NCBI GenBank assembly: GCA_020445245.1 | Contig: JAGRHB010000116.1 | Location: 1-6,355, forward strand | Direction of reading: 5' to 3' | Source of the DNA: Gammaproteobacteria bacterium | Lineage (GTDB): Bacteria; Pseudomonadota; Gammaproteobacteria; Chromatiales; Sedimenticolaceae | DNA: 6,355 nt | Part shown: piece by piece, positions 1-5,578 of the stretch | Layout: every line of letters starts with the position of its first letter | Numbering within the stretch: position 1 is the first letter of the stretch | Notes under the pieces: generated by a model | Seen by the model: only the letters and a program-made list of their open reading frames with translations | What the model was told of the DNA's origin: nothing | Databases searched by the model: none | Position numbers and translations under genes: made by a program

Positions 1-1
1 C

Positions 2-592
2 TCGTTCAAAGGCATCAACGGCGCACCGGCGTGGTCACCGGACGGCCGCTTCCTCGCGCTCACGTTGTCCAAGGACGGCAATCCCGACATCTTCGTCATG
101 GATATCGCGCGGCGCAGCCTGCGCGCCCTGACAAGGCATGGCGCCATCGACACCGAGCCGGCGTGGGCGCCGGACGGCAAGTCACTGGTGTTCACGTCCG
201 ATCGCGGTGGTTCGCCACAGATCTACAAGGTTTCGGTCAGTGGTGGTGAGGCGAGCCGGGTGTCGTTCGAGGGCAGCTACAACGCACGTGCATCGTTTGC
301 GCCGGATGGACGCATGCTGACGATGGTCACGCGTGTGGACGGCCAGTACCGCATCGCCACGCTGGACCTGGCAACACGTGACTATCGCGTGATGAGCACC
401 GGGCGACTCGATGAGTCGCCGAGTTTCGCACCGAATGGCAGCATGATAATTTATGCCACGCGGGTAAACGACAAAGGTGTATTGGCTGCCGTCTCGACCG
501 ATGGTCGTGTGCAGCAGCGCCTGCGTCTCCAAGAGGGCGACGTACGAGAACCCGTATGGTCGCCGTATCACCAACAGGATAGGAGTCGTTAG
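2..592 (+). CDS. tolB: TolB, periplasmic beta-propeller of the Tol-Pal system (3' part only)
   Basis: The gene enters from the left edge, so only its last 196 codons are present, ending at TAG 590-592. The reading frame shows successive propeller blades, each with a WSPDG/WAPDG/FAPDG/FAPNG turn followed by a hydrophobic strand (for example [13 protein letters not shown], then [16 protein letters not shown], then [12 protein letters not shown]). The final strand carries WSPY. This matches the C-terminal six-bladed propeller of TolB, a periplasmic protein that binds Pal and TolA and helps pull the outer membrane inward at division. The N-terminal domain and signal peptide lie outside the window. 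pal follows with no gap. The last few residues after WSPY are short and basic, which is usual variation. Identification is by recognition of the family sequence and the pal/cpoB neighbours. Confidence 0.96.
   Translation, partial: SFKGINGAPAWSPDGRFLALTLSKDGNPDIFVMDIARRSLRALTRHGAIDTEPAWAPDGKSLVFTSDRGGSPQIYKVSVSGGEASRVSFEGSYNARASFAPDGRMLTMVTRVDGQYRIATLDLATRDYRVMSTGRLDESPSFAPNGSMIIYATRVNDKGVLAAVSTDGRVQQRLRLQEGDVREPVWSPYHQQDRSR
581..585 (+). promoter_or_regulatory. Ribosome binding site of pal
   Basis: AGGAG lies 7 bases before the ATG at 593. It sits inside the last codons of tolB, so pal translation is probably coupled to that of tolB. It supports the ATG that directly follows the tolB stop codon. 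Confidence 0.75.
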
Positions 593-1111
593 ATGAAATC
601 CCACAGTTCGGCCTGGGTGGCCGTCGTCATGTCGGCGTTGCTGTTTGCCGGCTGTTCAAGTACCGGAACCAAGGACGACGCCGGCGCAGCCATCGAGGAC
701 CGCGGCGGATCGGGTGCGACCACGTCGGGCGTTGGTGCCGGCGGCACCTGGACCGGCAATCCGCTCGATAACCCCAATAGTCTTCTTTACACGAAGACGA
801 TCTACTTCGACTTCGATCAGAGCAGCATCCGCAGCGAATTCATCGACGTGTTGCGTTCACACGCGGCCTATCTGAACAGCAACCGCTCGGCGAGTGTCGT
901 GATCGAGGGGCATGCCGACGAGCGCGGCTCGCGCGAGTACAACATCGGGCTGGGTGAGCGGCGTGCCAACGCGGTCAAGAGCTTCCTCGAGGCAGAGGGC
1001 GTGGCTGATTCACAGCTGAACACCATCAGTTATGGTGAAGAGCGGCCGGCCTCGCTGGGCCACGACGAGGTTTCGTGGGCCGAGAACCGTCGCGCCGTTC
1101 TGGTCTACTGA
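593..1111 (+). CDS. pal: Pal, peptidoglycan-associated outer-membrane lipoprotein
   Basis: The 172-residue product begins with a lipoprotein signal peptide. The lipobox is LFAG-C, so Cys21 is the predicted lipidated residue, and Ser at +2 means it is not retained in the inner membrane by an Asp signal. A flexible Gly/Ser/Thr-rich linker covers about residues 22-65. An OmpA-like peptidoglycan-binding domain fills residues 68-172. It starts with the strand TIYFDFDQSSI and contains GHADERG (106-112) and the downstream N117...ERR helix that bind diaminopimelate in this family. Pal anchors the outer membrane to peptidoglycan and is the partner of TolB. The ATG comes immediately after the tolB stop (592) and has an AGGAG 7 bases upstream. 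Length and domain order are normal for the family. cpoB follows after 13 bases. Confidence 0.97.
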   Translation: MKSHSSAWVAVVMSALLFAGCSSTGTKDDAGAAIEDRGGSGATTSGVGAGGTWTGNPLDNPNSLLYTKTIYFDFDQSSIRSEFIDVLRSHAAYLNSNRSASVVIEGHADERGSREYNIGLGERRANAVKSFLEAEGVADSQLNTISYGEERPASLGHDEVSWAENRRAVLVY

Positions 1112-1124
1112 TCGGTTCTGCAGG

Positions 1125-1886
1125 ATGACGCTGCGCCTCGTCACGTTGCTCGTCATTGCTCTGCTGCCGGTGTTCGCGCCGGCCGCGGAGTTGACGACGG
1201 CGCAGCGCCTGGAACTGCTCGAACGCCGGGTCAACCGCATCACCGAGCTGACGATGGAGCTCGACGAGGTTCGGCGTGAGAACCGCCAGCTGCGTGGCTC
1301 GATCGAGAGCCTCGGCAACGAGATCGAGCAACTCAAGCGCAAGCAGCGCGATATCTATATCGACATGGATCAGCGCCTGAGTGCCGGGCAGGGCGCTGCC
1401 GCACCGATTGCTGCTGACGCTGCCGTTGCTGATGCGCTGCCTGCGGCGCCGGAGCCGGTCGGGAATCCAGTGGCCGCAGTGGATCCTGCCAGGGTCGACA
1501 GGGCACAGGTGCAGGCCGAGTACCAGGCCGCTTACGACCTGCTCAGTCCGCAACAGAAGCGCTATCAGGATGCGGCCAAGGCGTTTGCGGTGTTCCTCAA
1601 GAAGTATCCGCAGGATGAACTTGCGCCGAATGCGCAGTACTGGCTCGGCGAGTCGCACTATGTGTCGCAGCACAACGCCGAGGCGCTGCAGGCTTTCGAG
1701 GTGGTGGTCAGCCGCTATCCCGACAGCACCAAGGCGCCGGGCGCGCTGTTCAAGATCGGTCGCCTGCAACAGGCGGCCGGCAACAACGATGCCGCCCGCG
1801 CCAGCTATGAGAAGGTGCTCAGGGACTACCCCGATTCACCGGCGGCCGGTCTTGCGCGTCAGAGACTCGAGCAGTCCGGCAGGTAG
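1125..1886 (+). CDS. cpoB: CpoB (YbgF), periplasmic coiled-coil/TPR protein of the Tol-Pal system
   Basis: The 253-residue product starts with a Sec signal peptide (residues 1 to about 20 or 21, cleavage near APA-A). A long charged coiled coil covers roughly residues 26-84, rich in heptad Leu/Ile with many Glu and Arg. An Ala/Pro-rich linker follows (about 85-124), then three TPR-like repeats to the end. The repeats carry FLKKYPQDELAPNAQYWLGE, FEVVVSRYPDSTKAPGALFKIG and YEKVLRDYPDSPAAGLARQR. In E. coli CpoB trimerises through the coiled coil, binds TolA and links Tol function to PBP1B during septal peptidoglycan synthesis. An in-frame ATG at 1032 exists, but it lies inside pal and would bury the signal peptide, so I chose 1125. 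Only CAGG, directly touching the ATG, resembles a Shine-Dalgarno site. Translation is probably coupled to pal, whose stop is 13 bases upstream. Confidence 0.95.
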   Translation: MTLRLVTLLVIALLPVFAPAAELTTAQRLELLERRVNRITELTMELDEVRRENRQLRGSIESLGNEIEQLKRKQRDIYIDMDQRLSAGQGAAAPIAADAAVADALPAAPEPVGNPVAAVDPARVDRAQVQAEYQAAYDLLSPQQKRYQDAAKAFAVFLKKYPQDELAPNAQYWLGESHYVSQHNAEALQAFEVVVSRYPDSTKAPGALFKIGRLQQAAGNNDAARASYEKVLRDYPDSPAAGLARQRLEQSGR

Positions 1887-1915
1887 ATCTGCCCGATCCG
1901 GGGCAGCATGGGTTC

Positions 1916-2557
1916 ATGTCGCGACTTCGCATCACCGAGATCTTCCATTCCCTGCAGGGTGAGAGCGCGAGCGTCGGCTGGCGCACGGCGTTCATTCGTC
2001 TGACTGGCTGCCCGCTGCGTTGCGGCTACTGTGACACCGCCTACGCGTTCAAGGGCGGCGAGTGGTGGGACATCGATGCGATCCTCGAGCAGGTCGCCGG
2101 TTTTGACGCCCGTTACGTCACCGTGACCGGTGGCGAGCCCCTGGCGCAGCCGCAATGCCTGACCCTTCTGCGTGCCTTGTGTGATGCCGGCTACCGGGTG
2201 TCGCTGGAGACCAGTGGCGCGCTTGATGTCTCTGCGGTGGACCCTCGTGTGGTCAAGGTGATGGACCTCAAGACACCCGCCTCGGGTGAGTGCGGCAGGA
2301 ACCTGTACACCAACATCGACCATCTGCACCCGCAGGATCAGGTCAAATTCGTCATTGCCGACGAGGCCGACTACCTCTGGAGCCGTGACGTGCTGCGCAG
2401 CCGCAACCTGAACACGCGCTGCGAGGTGCTGTTTTCGCCGGTCGCCGGGCAACTGGCACCGGCGCTGCTTGCCGACTGGATTCTGCGTGACCGCCTCGAT
2501 GTGCGCTTCCAGCTGCAGCTGCACAAGCTGCTATGGGGTGGTGAGCCAGGGCGATGA
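1916..2557 (+). CDS. queE: QueE, 7-carboxy-7-deazaguanine synthase (radical SAM)
   Basis: The 213-residue product is a radical SAM enzyme that converts 6-carboxy-5,6,7,8-tetrahydropterin to 7-carboxy-7-deazaguanine, the ring-contraction step of queuosine synthesis in the cytosol. The [4Fe-4S] motif is C32-PLR-C36-GY-C39 (CX3CX2C, the classical radical SAM spacing). Upstream is FHSLQGES, the substrate and cofactor binding segment of QueE, and TGGEP at 71-75 is the SAM-binding GGE motif. [14 protein letters not shown] and the C-terminal [10 protein letters not shown] match the Pseudomonas-type QueE. The start ATG is 29 bases after the cpoB stop. Upstream GGGG around 1900-1903 could serve as a weak ribosome site. 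The stop overlaps the queC start, so the two are almost surely translated together. No GTP cyclohydrolase, queD or queF is present here, so the rest of the pathway must be encoded elsewhere. Confidence 0.96.
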   Translation: MSRLRITEIFHSLQGESASVGWRTAFIRLTGCPLRCGYCDTAYAFKGGEWWDIDAILEQVAGFDARYVTVTGGEPLAQPQCLTLLRALCDAGYRVSLETSGALDVSAVDPRVVKVMDLKTPASGECGRNLYTNIDHLHPQDQVKFVIADEADYLWSRDVLRSRNLNTRCEVLFSPVAGQLAPALLADWILRDRLDVRFQLQLHKLLWGGEPGR

Positions 2558-3237
2558 GTGATTCTGTGCGCAAGGCGGTGATCCTGCTGTCCGGCGGACT
2601 CGACTCGGCGACCGTGCTGGCGATGGCGCGTGCCGACGGTTTCGCCTGTCATGCATTGAGTCTCGACTATGGCCAGCGCCACCGCGCCGAGCTGGCGGCG
2701 GCGAGGCGCGTGGCGACGGCGCTCGGCGCTGTCGAGCACAAGGTGCTGCCGCTGTCGCTGGACGCGATCGGCGGGTCGGCGCTCACCGACAGCAACATCG
2801 CCGTGCCGACGGAAGGCAGCGCCGGCATCCCGGTGACCTATGTCCCGGCGCGTAACACCGTGTTCCTGGCGCTCGCGCTGGGCTGGGCCGAGGTACTCGG
2901 ATCGACCGACCTGTTCGTCGGCGTCAATGCGGTCGACTATTCGGGCTATCCAGACTGCCGGCCAGCGTTCATCGCAGCCTTCGAGCAGCTCGCCAACCTG
3001 GCGACCAAGGTTGGCGTCGAGGGCGGGAGGTTTCGCGTGCATGCCCCGCTGATCGACATGGGCAAGGGCGACATCATTCGCACCGGCGTCGGTCTCGGGG
3101 TCGATTATTCCCTGACGGTGTCGTGTTACCAGGCGGATGAAAACGGTGTCGCCTGCGGTATGTGTGATTCCTGCAGGCTGCGCGCCGCCGGCTTCCACGC
3201 CGCCGGGATCGACGATCCGACCCGCTATCGCACCTGA
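2554..3237 (+). CDS. queC: QueC, 7-cyano-7-deazaguanine (preQ0) synthase
   Basis: The 227-residue product is the ATP-dependent enzyme that turns QueE's product, 7-carboxy-7-deazaguanine, into preQ0 using ammonia. The ATP-binding PP-loop SGGLDS is at residues 13-18. Family motifs LDYGQRH (37-43), YVPARN (96-101) and [13 protein letters not shown] (125-137) follow. The structural zinc site is formed by Cys191, Cys201, Cys204 and Cys207 in the C-terminal part (CX9CX2CX2C). All expected residues are present and the length is normal. Its ATG shares four bases (ATGA, 2554-2557) with the queE stop. A GGTGAG at 2540-2545, within queE, can act as the ribosome site. The gene ends the tol-pal-que series: no further gene on this strand is close enough to be clearly co-transcribed. 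Confidence 0.97.
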   Translation: MSDSVRKAVILLSGGLDSATVLAMARADGFACHALSLDYGQRHRAELAAARRVATALGAVEHKVLPLSLDAIGGSALTDSNIAVPTEGSAGIPVTYVPARNTVFLALALGWAEVLGSTDLFVGVNAVDYSGYPDCRPAFIAAFEQLANLATKVGVEGGRFRVHAPLIDMGKGDIIRTGVGLGVDYSLTVSCYQADENGVACGMCDSCRLRAAGFHAAGIDDPTRYRT

Positions 3238-3241
3238 GGCA

Positions 3242-3269
3242 TTGGCCCGCCTGCCTGCGATTGGGTAAT
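3242..3269 (+). promoter_or_regulatory. Weak candidate sigma70 promoter for the YeeE/YedE gene
   Basis: In the 89-base gap between queC and the transporter gene, TTGGCC (3242-3247) and GGTAAT (3264-3269) stand 16 bases apart. Each matches 4 of 6 consensus bases. The gap also holds two short GC inverted repeats, CCCG-CCTG-CGGG (3291-3302) and GCCCG/CGGGC (3245-3249 and 3272-3276). Neither has a T-run, so I see no convincing terminator after queC. Read-through from queC into the next gene therefore remains possible. Confidence 0.3.
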
Positions 3270-3326
3270 CTCGGGCGGACGACAACGAATCCCGCCTGCG
3301 GGTCGGGGTGACGAGAGGACCGAGAG

Positions 3327-4589
3327 ATGCTGTTCGACAATTTCATCGCAGCCGAGTCCGCGCTGCTGTGGGGTGCCTTCGCGATCGCCCTGGTCATGGG
3401 CGTGGTGGTCAACAAGACCAATTTCTGCACCATGGGTGCGGTGTCCGACCTGGTCAATATGGGCGACACCGGGCGTATGCGCGCCTGGTTGTTCGCGATC
3501 GCCGTCAGCCTGCTGGGTGTCGCGATCCTCGAATACAGCGGCCTGGTCGATGTCAGCAACACCTTTCCGCCGTACCGGGCCGGCAGCCTGCTGTGGGCAG
3601 AGAACATCCTCGGTGGCCTGCTGTTCGGCATCGGCATGACGCTCGCCAGCGGTTGCGGCAACAAGACGCTGATCCGCATCGGCGGCGGCAATCTCAAATC
3701 GATCGTCGTGTTCCTGATCATCGCGGTCATCGCCTATTTCATGATCAGCCCGTTCCCCGGCTCGGACCAGACCCTGATGAGCGTGCTGTTCTACGACTGG
3801 ATCCGTCCGCTGTCTGCCAATGTCGGCCCCTCGCAGGACCTCGGTCGCCTGCTCGGTGGCGGTTCGGCCGCGCTGGCGCGCCTGCTGATCGGCCTCGGGC
3901 TGGGCGCGCTGCTGGTCTGGTTCGCGTTCCGGTCCACCGATTTTCGCGGTAGCCGCGACAACATCCTCGGCGGCCTGGTCGTGGGCCTGGCGGTGGTCGC
4001 CGCCTGGTACCTGAGCAGCAACATCCGGGTCGATTCGATGGATGGCCAGATCACGCTGGCGACCTATTACGACCAGTGGGACATGATGGCCGACTCGGAG
4101 GCCGGCAAGCCGGCGCAGGGGCGTCCGCTGGCGGCGCAGTCGTTTACCTTCATCAACCCGATCGGTCAGACGATGGCCTACGTGGCTGGCGGCTTCGAGC
4201 GCGCGCTGCTCAATTTTGGAGTGATGGCCGTGGCCGGCGTGGTGCTGGGTTCGTTGTTGTGGTCACTGGTCACACGGCGTTTCCGCATCGAATGGTTCAG
4301 TTCGGTCCGCGATGCGGTCAACCACGTGATCGGTGCCGTCCTGATGGGTTTCGGCGGCACCCTGGCGATGGGGTGCACCGTGGGGCAGGCGATCACCGGT
4401 GTGTCCACCCTGGCCGTCGGCTCGATCATCACCTTCGCGGCGATCTTCCTCGGCAGCGCGCTGACGATGAAAGTGCAGTACTACAAGATGGTCTACGAGG
4501 ATGAGGCCACCCTGGGCAAGGCGCTGCTCACCGGCCTGGTCGATTTGCGCCTGTTGCCGGAGCGCCTGCGCCGGCTGGAGGCAGTCTGA
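3327..4589 (+). CDS. YeeE/YedE-family membrane protein, probable thiosulfate or other sulfur-compound transporter
   Basis: The 420-residue product is very hydrophobic, with about nine or ten membrane segments (near 12-30, 52-70, 88-110, 124-143, 183-203, 212-232, 293-315, 331-350 and 353-378). A polar loop lies at about 232-280. It has exactly three cysteines. Cys34 is in NKTNFCTMGAVSD. Cys110 and Cys350 lie in two matching segments, GIGMTLASGC (101-110) and GFGGTLAMGC (341-350), which reveals an internal two-fold repeat. This is the pattern of the Sulf_transp (YeeE/YedE) family. In the studied member TsuA, conserved cysteines line a path for thiosulfate across the inner membrane. Other members are linked to selenium or to TusA-like sulfur carriers. 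No tusA, rhodanese or cysteine-synthesis gene is next to it here, so the substrate is inferred. AGAGGA at 3314-3319, 7 bases before the ATG, supports the start. Confidence 0.88.
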   Translation: MLFDNFIAAESALLWGAFAIALVMGVVVNKTNFCTMGAVSDLVNMGDTGRMRAWLFAIAVSLLGVAILEYSGLVDVSNTFPPYRAGSLLWAENILGGLLFGIGMTLASGCGNKTLIRIGGGNLKSIVVFLIIAVIAYFMISPFPGSDQTLMSVLFYDWIRPLSANVGPSQDLGRLLGGGSAALARLLIGLGLGALLVWFAFRSTDFRGSRDNILGGLVVGLAVVAAWYLSSNIRVDSMDGQITLATYYDQWDMMADSEAGKPAQGRPLAAQSFTFINPIGQTMAYVAGGFERALLNFGVMAVAGVVLGSLLWSLVTRRFRIEWFSSVRDAVNHVIGAVLMGFGGTLAMGCTVGQAITGVSTLAVGSIITFAAIFLGSALTMKVQYYKMVYEDEATLGKALLTGLVDLRLLPERLRRLEAV

Positions 4590-4606
4590 AAACGGCCATA
4601 AACGGG

Positions 4607-4634
4607 TTGAGCAGGGTGCCTGTTTCTGTATAAT
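4607..4634 (+). promoter_or_regulatory. Sigma70 promoter of tRNA-Lys with GC-rich discriminator
   Basis: TTGAGC (4607-4612) and a perfect TATAAT (4629-4634) are separated by 16 bases. The six bases after the -10 box are GCGCGC (4635-4640), and transcription would start near 4641. GC-rich discriminators of this kind are typical of stable-RNA promoters repressed by ppGpp/DksA in the stringent response. The promoter starts 17 bases after the stop of the transporter gene, so the tRNA has its own transcription unit. Confidence 0.85.
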
Positions 4635-4646
4635 GCGCGCTCTTTC

Positions 4647-4661
4647 TTGGCGCAAAGCCAA
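4647..4661 (+). other. Hairpin in the 5' leader of the tRNA-Lys precursor
   Basis: TTGGC (4647-4651) and GCCAA (4657-4661) form a perfect 5-base-pair stem around GCAAA. It lies between the predicted transcription start and the mature 5' end at 4677. It may act in processing of the leader or may simply keep it folded. This is inference from the inverted repeat only. Confidence 0.4.
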
Positions 4662-4676
4662 CGCAGACGGTTATTC

Positions 4677-4752
4677 GGGGCGTTAGCTCAGTTGGTAGAG
4701 CAGTTGACTTTTAATCAATTGGTCGCAGGTTCGAATCCTGCACGCCCCACCA
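4677..4752 (+). tRNA. tRNA-Lys, anticodon TTT
   Basis: The 76-base gene folds fully. The acceptor stem is GGGGCGT (4677-4683) with ACGCCCC (4742-4748). The D stem is GCTC/GAGC with the GG of the D loop. The anticodon stem is GTTGA (4703-4707) with TCAAT (4715-4719), with one G-T pair at the top. The anticodon loop is CTTTTAA with anticodon TTT at 4710-4712. The T arm is GCAGG-TTCGAAT-CCTGC. The discriminator is A4749 and CCA is encoded (4750-4752). It differs from the E. coli tRNA-Lys I remember only by acceptor-stem pairs. It reads both AAA and AAG. It is not a queuosine acceptor (those have GTN anticodons), so its closeness to queE/queC is not a substrate link. The same gene in the same place in P. 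aeruginosa (PA0976.1) is an integration site for mobile islands. Confidence 0.98.
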
Positions 4753-4757
4753 TATCC

Positions 4758-4790
4758 AAAAAGGTTTTCGAGCGATCGAAGGCCTTTTTT
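4758..4790 (+). terminator. Rho-independent terminator of tRNA-Lys
   Basis: Bases 4758-4771 pair with 4776-4789 over 14 positions (AAAAAGG with CCTTTTT at the base, two T-G wobbles in the middle, CGA/TCG at the top). They enclose a GCGA loop of the stable GNRA type. The 3' arm ends in T6 (4785-4790). The A-run on the 5' side gives a U-run on the opposite strand as well, so it could stop transcription from both directions. It begins 5 bases after the CCA end. Confidence 0.9.
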
Positions 4791-4907
4791 GTTGCCCGGT
4801 GTTTCCTCCACCGACGCCTTGCGGAAGGGCGCCGGGCCTGTGTGCCCCCGACGTGACCAGGCGTCCAAATTGACGGCGTGACCCCTGGAAGGGAGGCGGC
4901 CGGTCGA
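4791..4907. other. Gap between the tRNA-Lys terminator and the methyltransferase remnant
   Basis: These 117 bases contain no coding frame that I recognise. There is no copy of the tRNA 3' end and no integrase fragment. A small inverted repeat CGGTG/CACCG (4797-4801 and 4809-4813) without a T-run is the only structure seen. The right end holds the ribosome site of the remnant gene that follows. Confidence 0.5.
4892..4896 (+). promoter_or_regulatory. Surviving ribosome binding site of the methyltransferase remnant
   Basis: GGAGG stands 11 bases before the ATG at 4908, a slightly long but workable distance. It supports 4908 rather than the in-frame GTG at 4878 as the original start. It suggests that the 5' end of the dead gene is still the native one. 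Confidence 0.45.
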
Positions 4908-5400
4908 ATGGACGCACCCACCGATAGCGCATTCGAACGATTCATCCGGCGTCGGCATGATGCCGACGGCACGGAACGCGCCGACTACCAGCTCAGCTCA
5001 CCGAGCTGCTCGACCGGGAACGACCGGTGCCAGCGGCACAAGACAGCGAAGACAACGCCTAGAAGAAGAGCTGCTGCAACGTCTGGTCGACCTCAACGCA
5101 TAATGCGCCTCCGAAGAGGCGCGCGGCCCGGCGCGCTGGCTGCGTCCCGGGTATCAGCATCCCGGCGGCGAACCGATCGGTTCCGTCCCGCTCGAACCCG
5201 GTGAACGCAAGACCCCGGCCGTCGGGATCGGGAAGCTGGCATGGCCGAAGACGCTGCCGGACCAGGTCAAGGCACTGCGTGATGCATTGGCGCAGCAGCC
5301 GGCACCGGTGGACACAGAGCAACTCGCACGGGTTTTTTTGCACGCGCAGACTCGTAAGGCCCAGGAGCTGCCGGACACACTGCAGGTGATCGGTCAGGTA
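4908..5400 (+). pseudogene. Remnant of a large SAM-dependent DNA methyltransferase (restriction-modification type), internally deleted
   Basis: Two blocks recall the ends of the roughly 900-1000 residue class I SAM-dependent DNA methyltransferases found in type IIG/MmeI-like restriction-modification systems. Block 1 (4908-4994) ends in FERFIRRRHDADGTERADYQL and continues after a one-base loss near 4995 in another frame as LTELLDRERPVP...DNA, stopping at TAG 5060-5062. Family members as I remember them read FIARW...ERANYQLFLTELCDLLG...DNAY here. Block 2 (from 5062, third frame) reads EEELLQRLVDLNA, then stop TAA 5101-5103, then SEEARGPARWLRPGYQHP. It ends in WPKTLPDQV...EQLARVF...ELPDTLQVIGQV near 5400, like the family's C-terminal tail. 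The catalytic region with the SAM motif and NPPY is absent, so the product is dead. Possible continuation past 5400 is unclear. The match rests on memory of the family, so the exact subfamily is uncertain. That the frame is broken is directly visible. Confidence 0.62.
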
Positions 5401-5563
5401 AGGAAGAGATCGCTCTGTACAGAGCCAGCCTGCAGTCGCACGGTGGCAGGAAGATGGGGCGAACCCGCCTCTTCCGAGCAGAGCGTCGACGTGATCGGAA
5501 CGGAAAAAACCACTTGTATGCTGTGCATTTTTTGGGTCCACTGCAAAGCTGTGGCGCTTAATC
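5401..5563. other. Gap between the remnant and the outer-membrane protein gene
   Basis: No gene is recognised here. It holds a perfect 14-base palindrome (5412-5425) and an imperfect hairpin with GGAAGA/TCTTCC arms (5449-5454 and 5470-5475). An AT-rich stretch contains A6 at 5504-5509 and T6 at 5528-5533, with ATGC/GCAT just inside the T-run. The A6...T6 segment could be a weak terminator or a promoter-proximal element. I could not find a convincing -35/-10 pair. A small hairpin (CCAC 5538-5541 with GTGG 5551-5554) precedes the ribosome site of the next gene. Confidence 0.45.
5412..5425. repeat. Perfect 14-base palindrome
   Basis: GCTCTGTACAGAGC is its own reverse complement. It lies 167 bases before the start codon at 5579 and just after the last recognisable part of the methyltransferase remnant. 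It could be an operator half-site pair. It contains CTGT and ACAG but lacks the 8-base spacer of a LexA box, so it is not one. Confidence 0.5.
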
Positions 5564-5569
5564 AGGAGA
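5564..5569 (+). promoter_or_regulatory. Ribosome binding site of the outer-membrane protein gene
   Basis: AGGAGA stands 9 bases before ATG 5579. An in-frame GTG at 5573 is only 3 bases away, too close for initiation. The site therefore decides the start in favour of the ATG. Confidence 0.75.
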
Positions 5570-5578
5570 ATCGTGGAC

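Noticed and set aside
1032..1124. Upstream extension of cpoB by 31 codons from an in-frame ATG
   Set aside because: It overlaps pal in another frame and would place the clear signal peptide in the middle of the protein. ATG 1125 begins directly with that peptide.
1026..1769. Long open frame on the minus strand opposite cpoB
   Set aside because: It is Arg/His/Leu-rich, with no recognisable domain. It is a shadow of the GC-rich codon pattern of pal/cpoB.
2371..3285. 304-codon open frame on the minus strand opposite queE/queC
   Set aside because: It lies fully antisense to two genes with complete catalytic motifs. Its composition is that of a shadow frame.
4683..4972. Minus-strand frames with CRIRTCDQLIKSQL or GFEPATN near their ends
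   Set aside because: These are the well-known false peptides produced by translating the complement of a tRNA gene (here tRNA-Lys).
5105..5122. Perfect hairpin GCGCCTC-CGAA-GAGGCGC as a terminator
   Set aside because: No T-run follows. The bases encode the conserved SEEAR part of the remnant, so the symmetry is likely chance.
5412..5425. LexA (SOS) box
   Set aside because: CTGT and ACAG abut directly. A LexA box needs eight bases between them.
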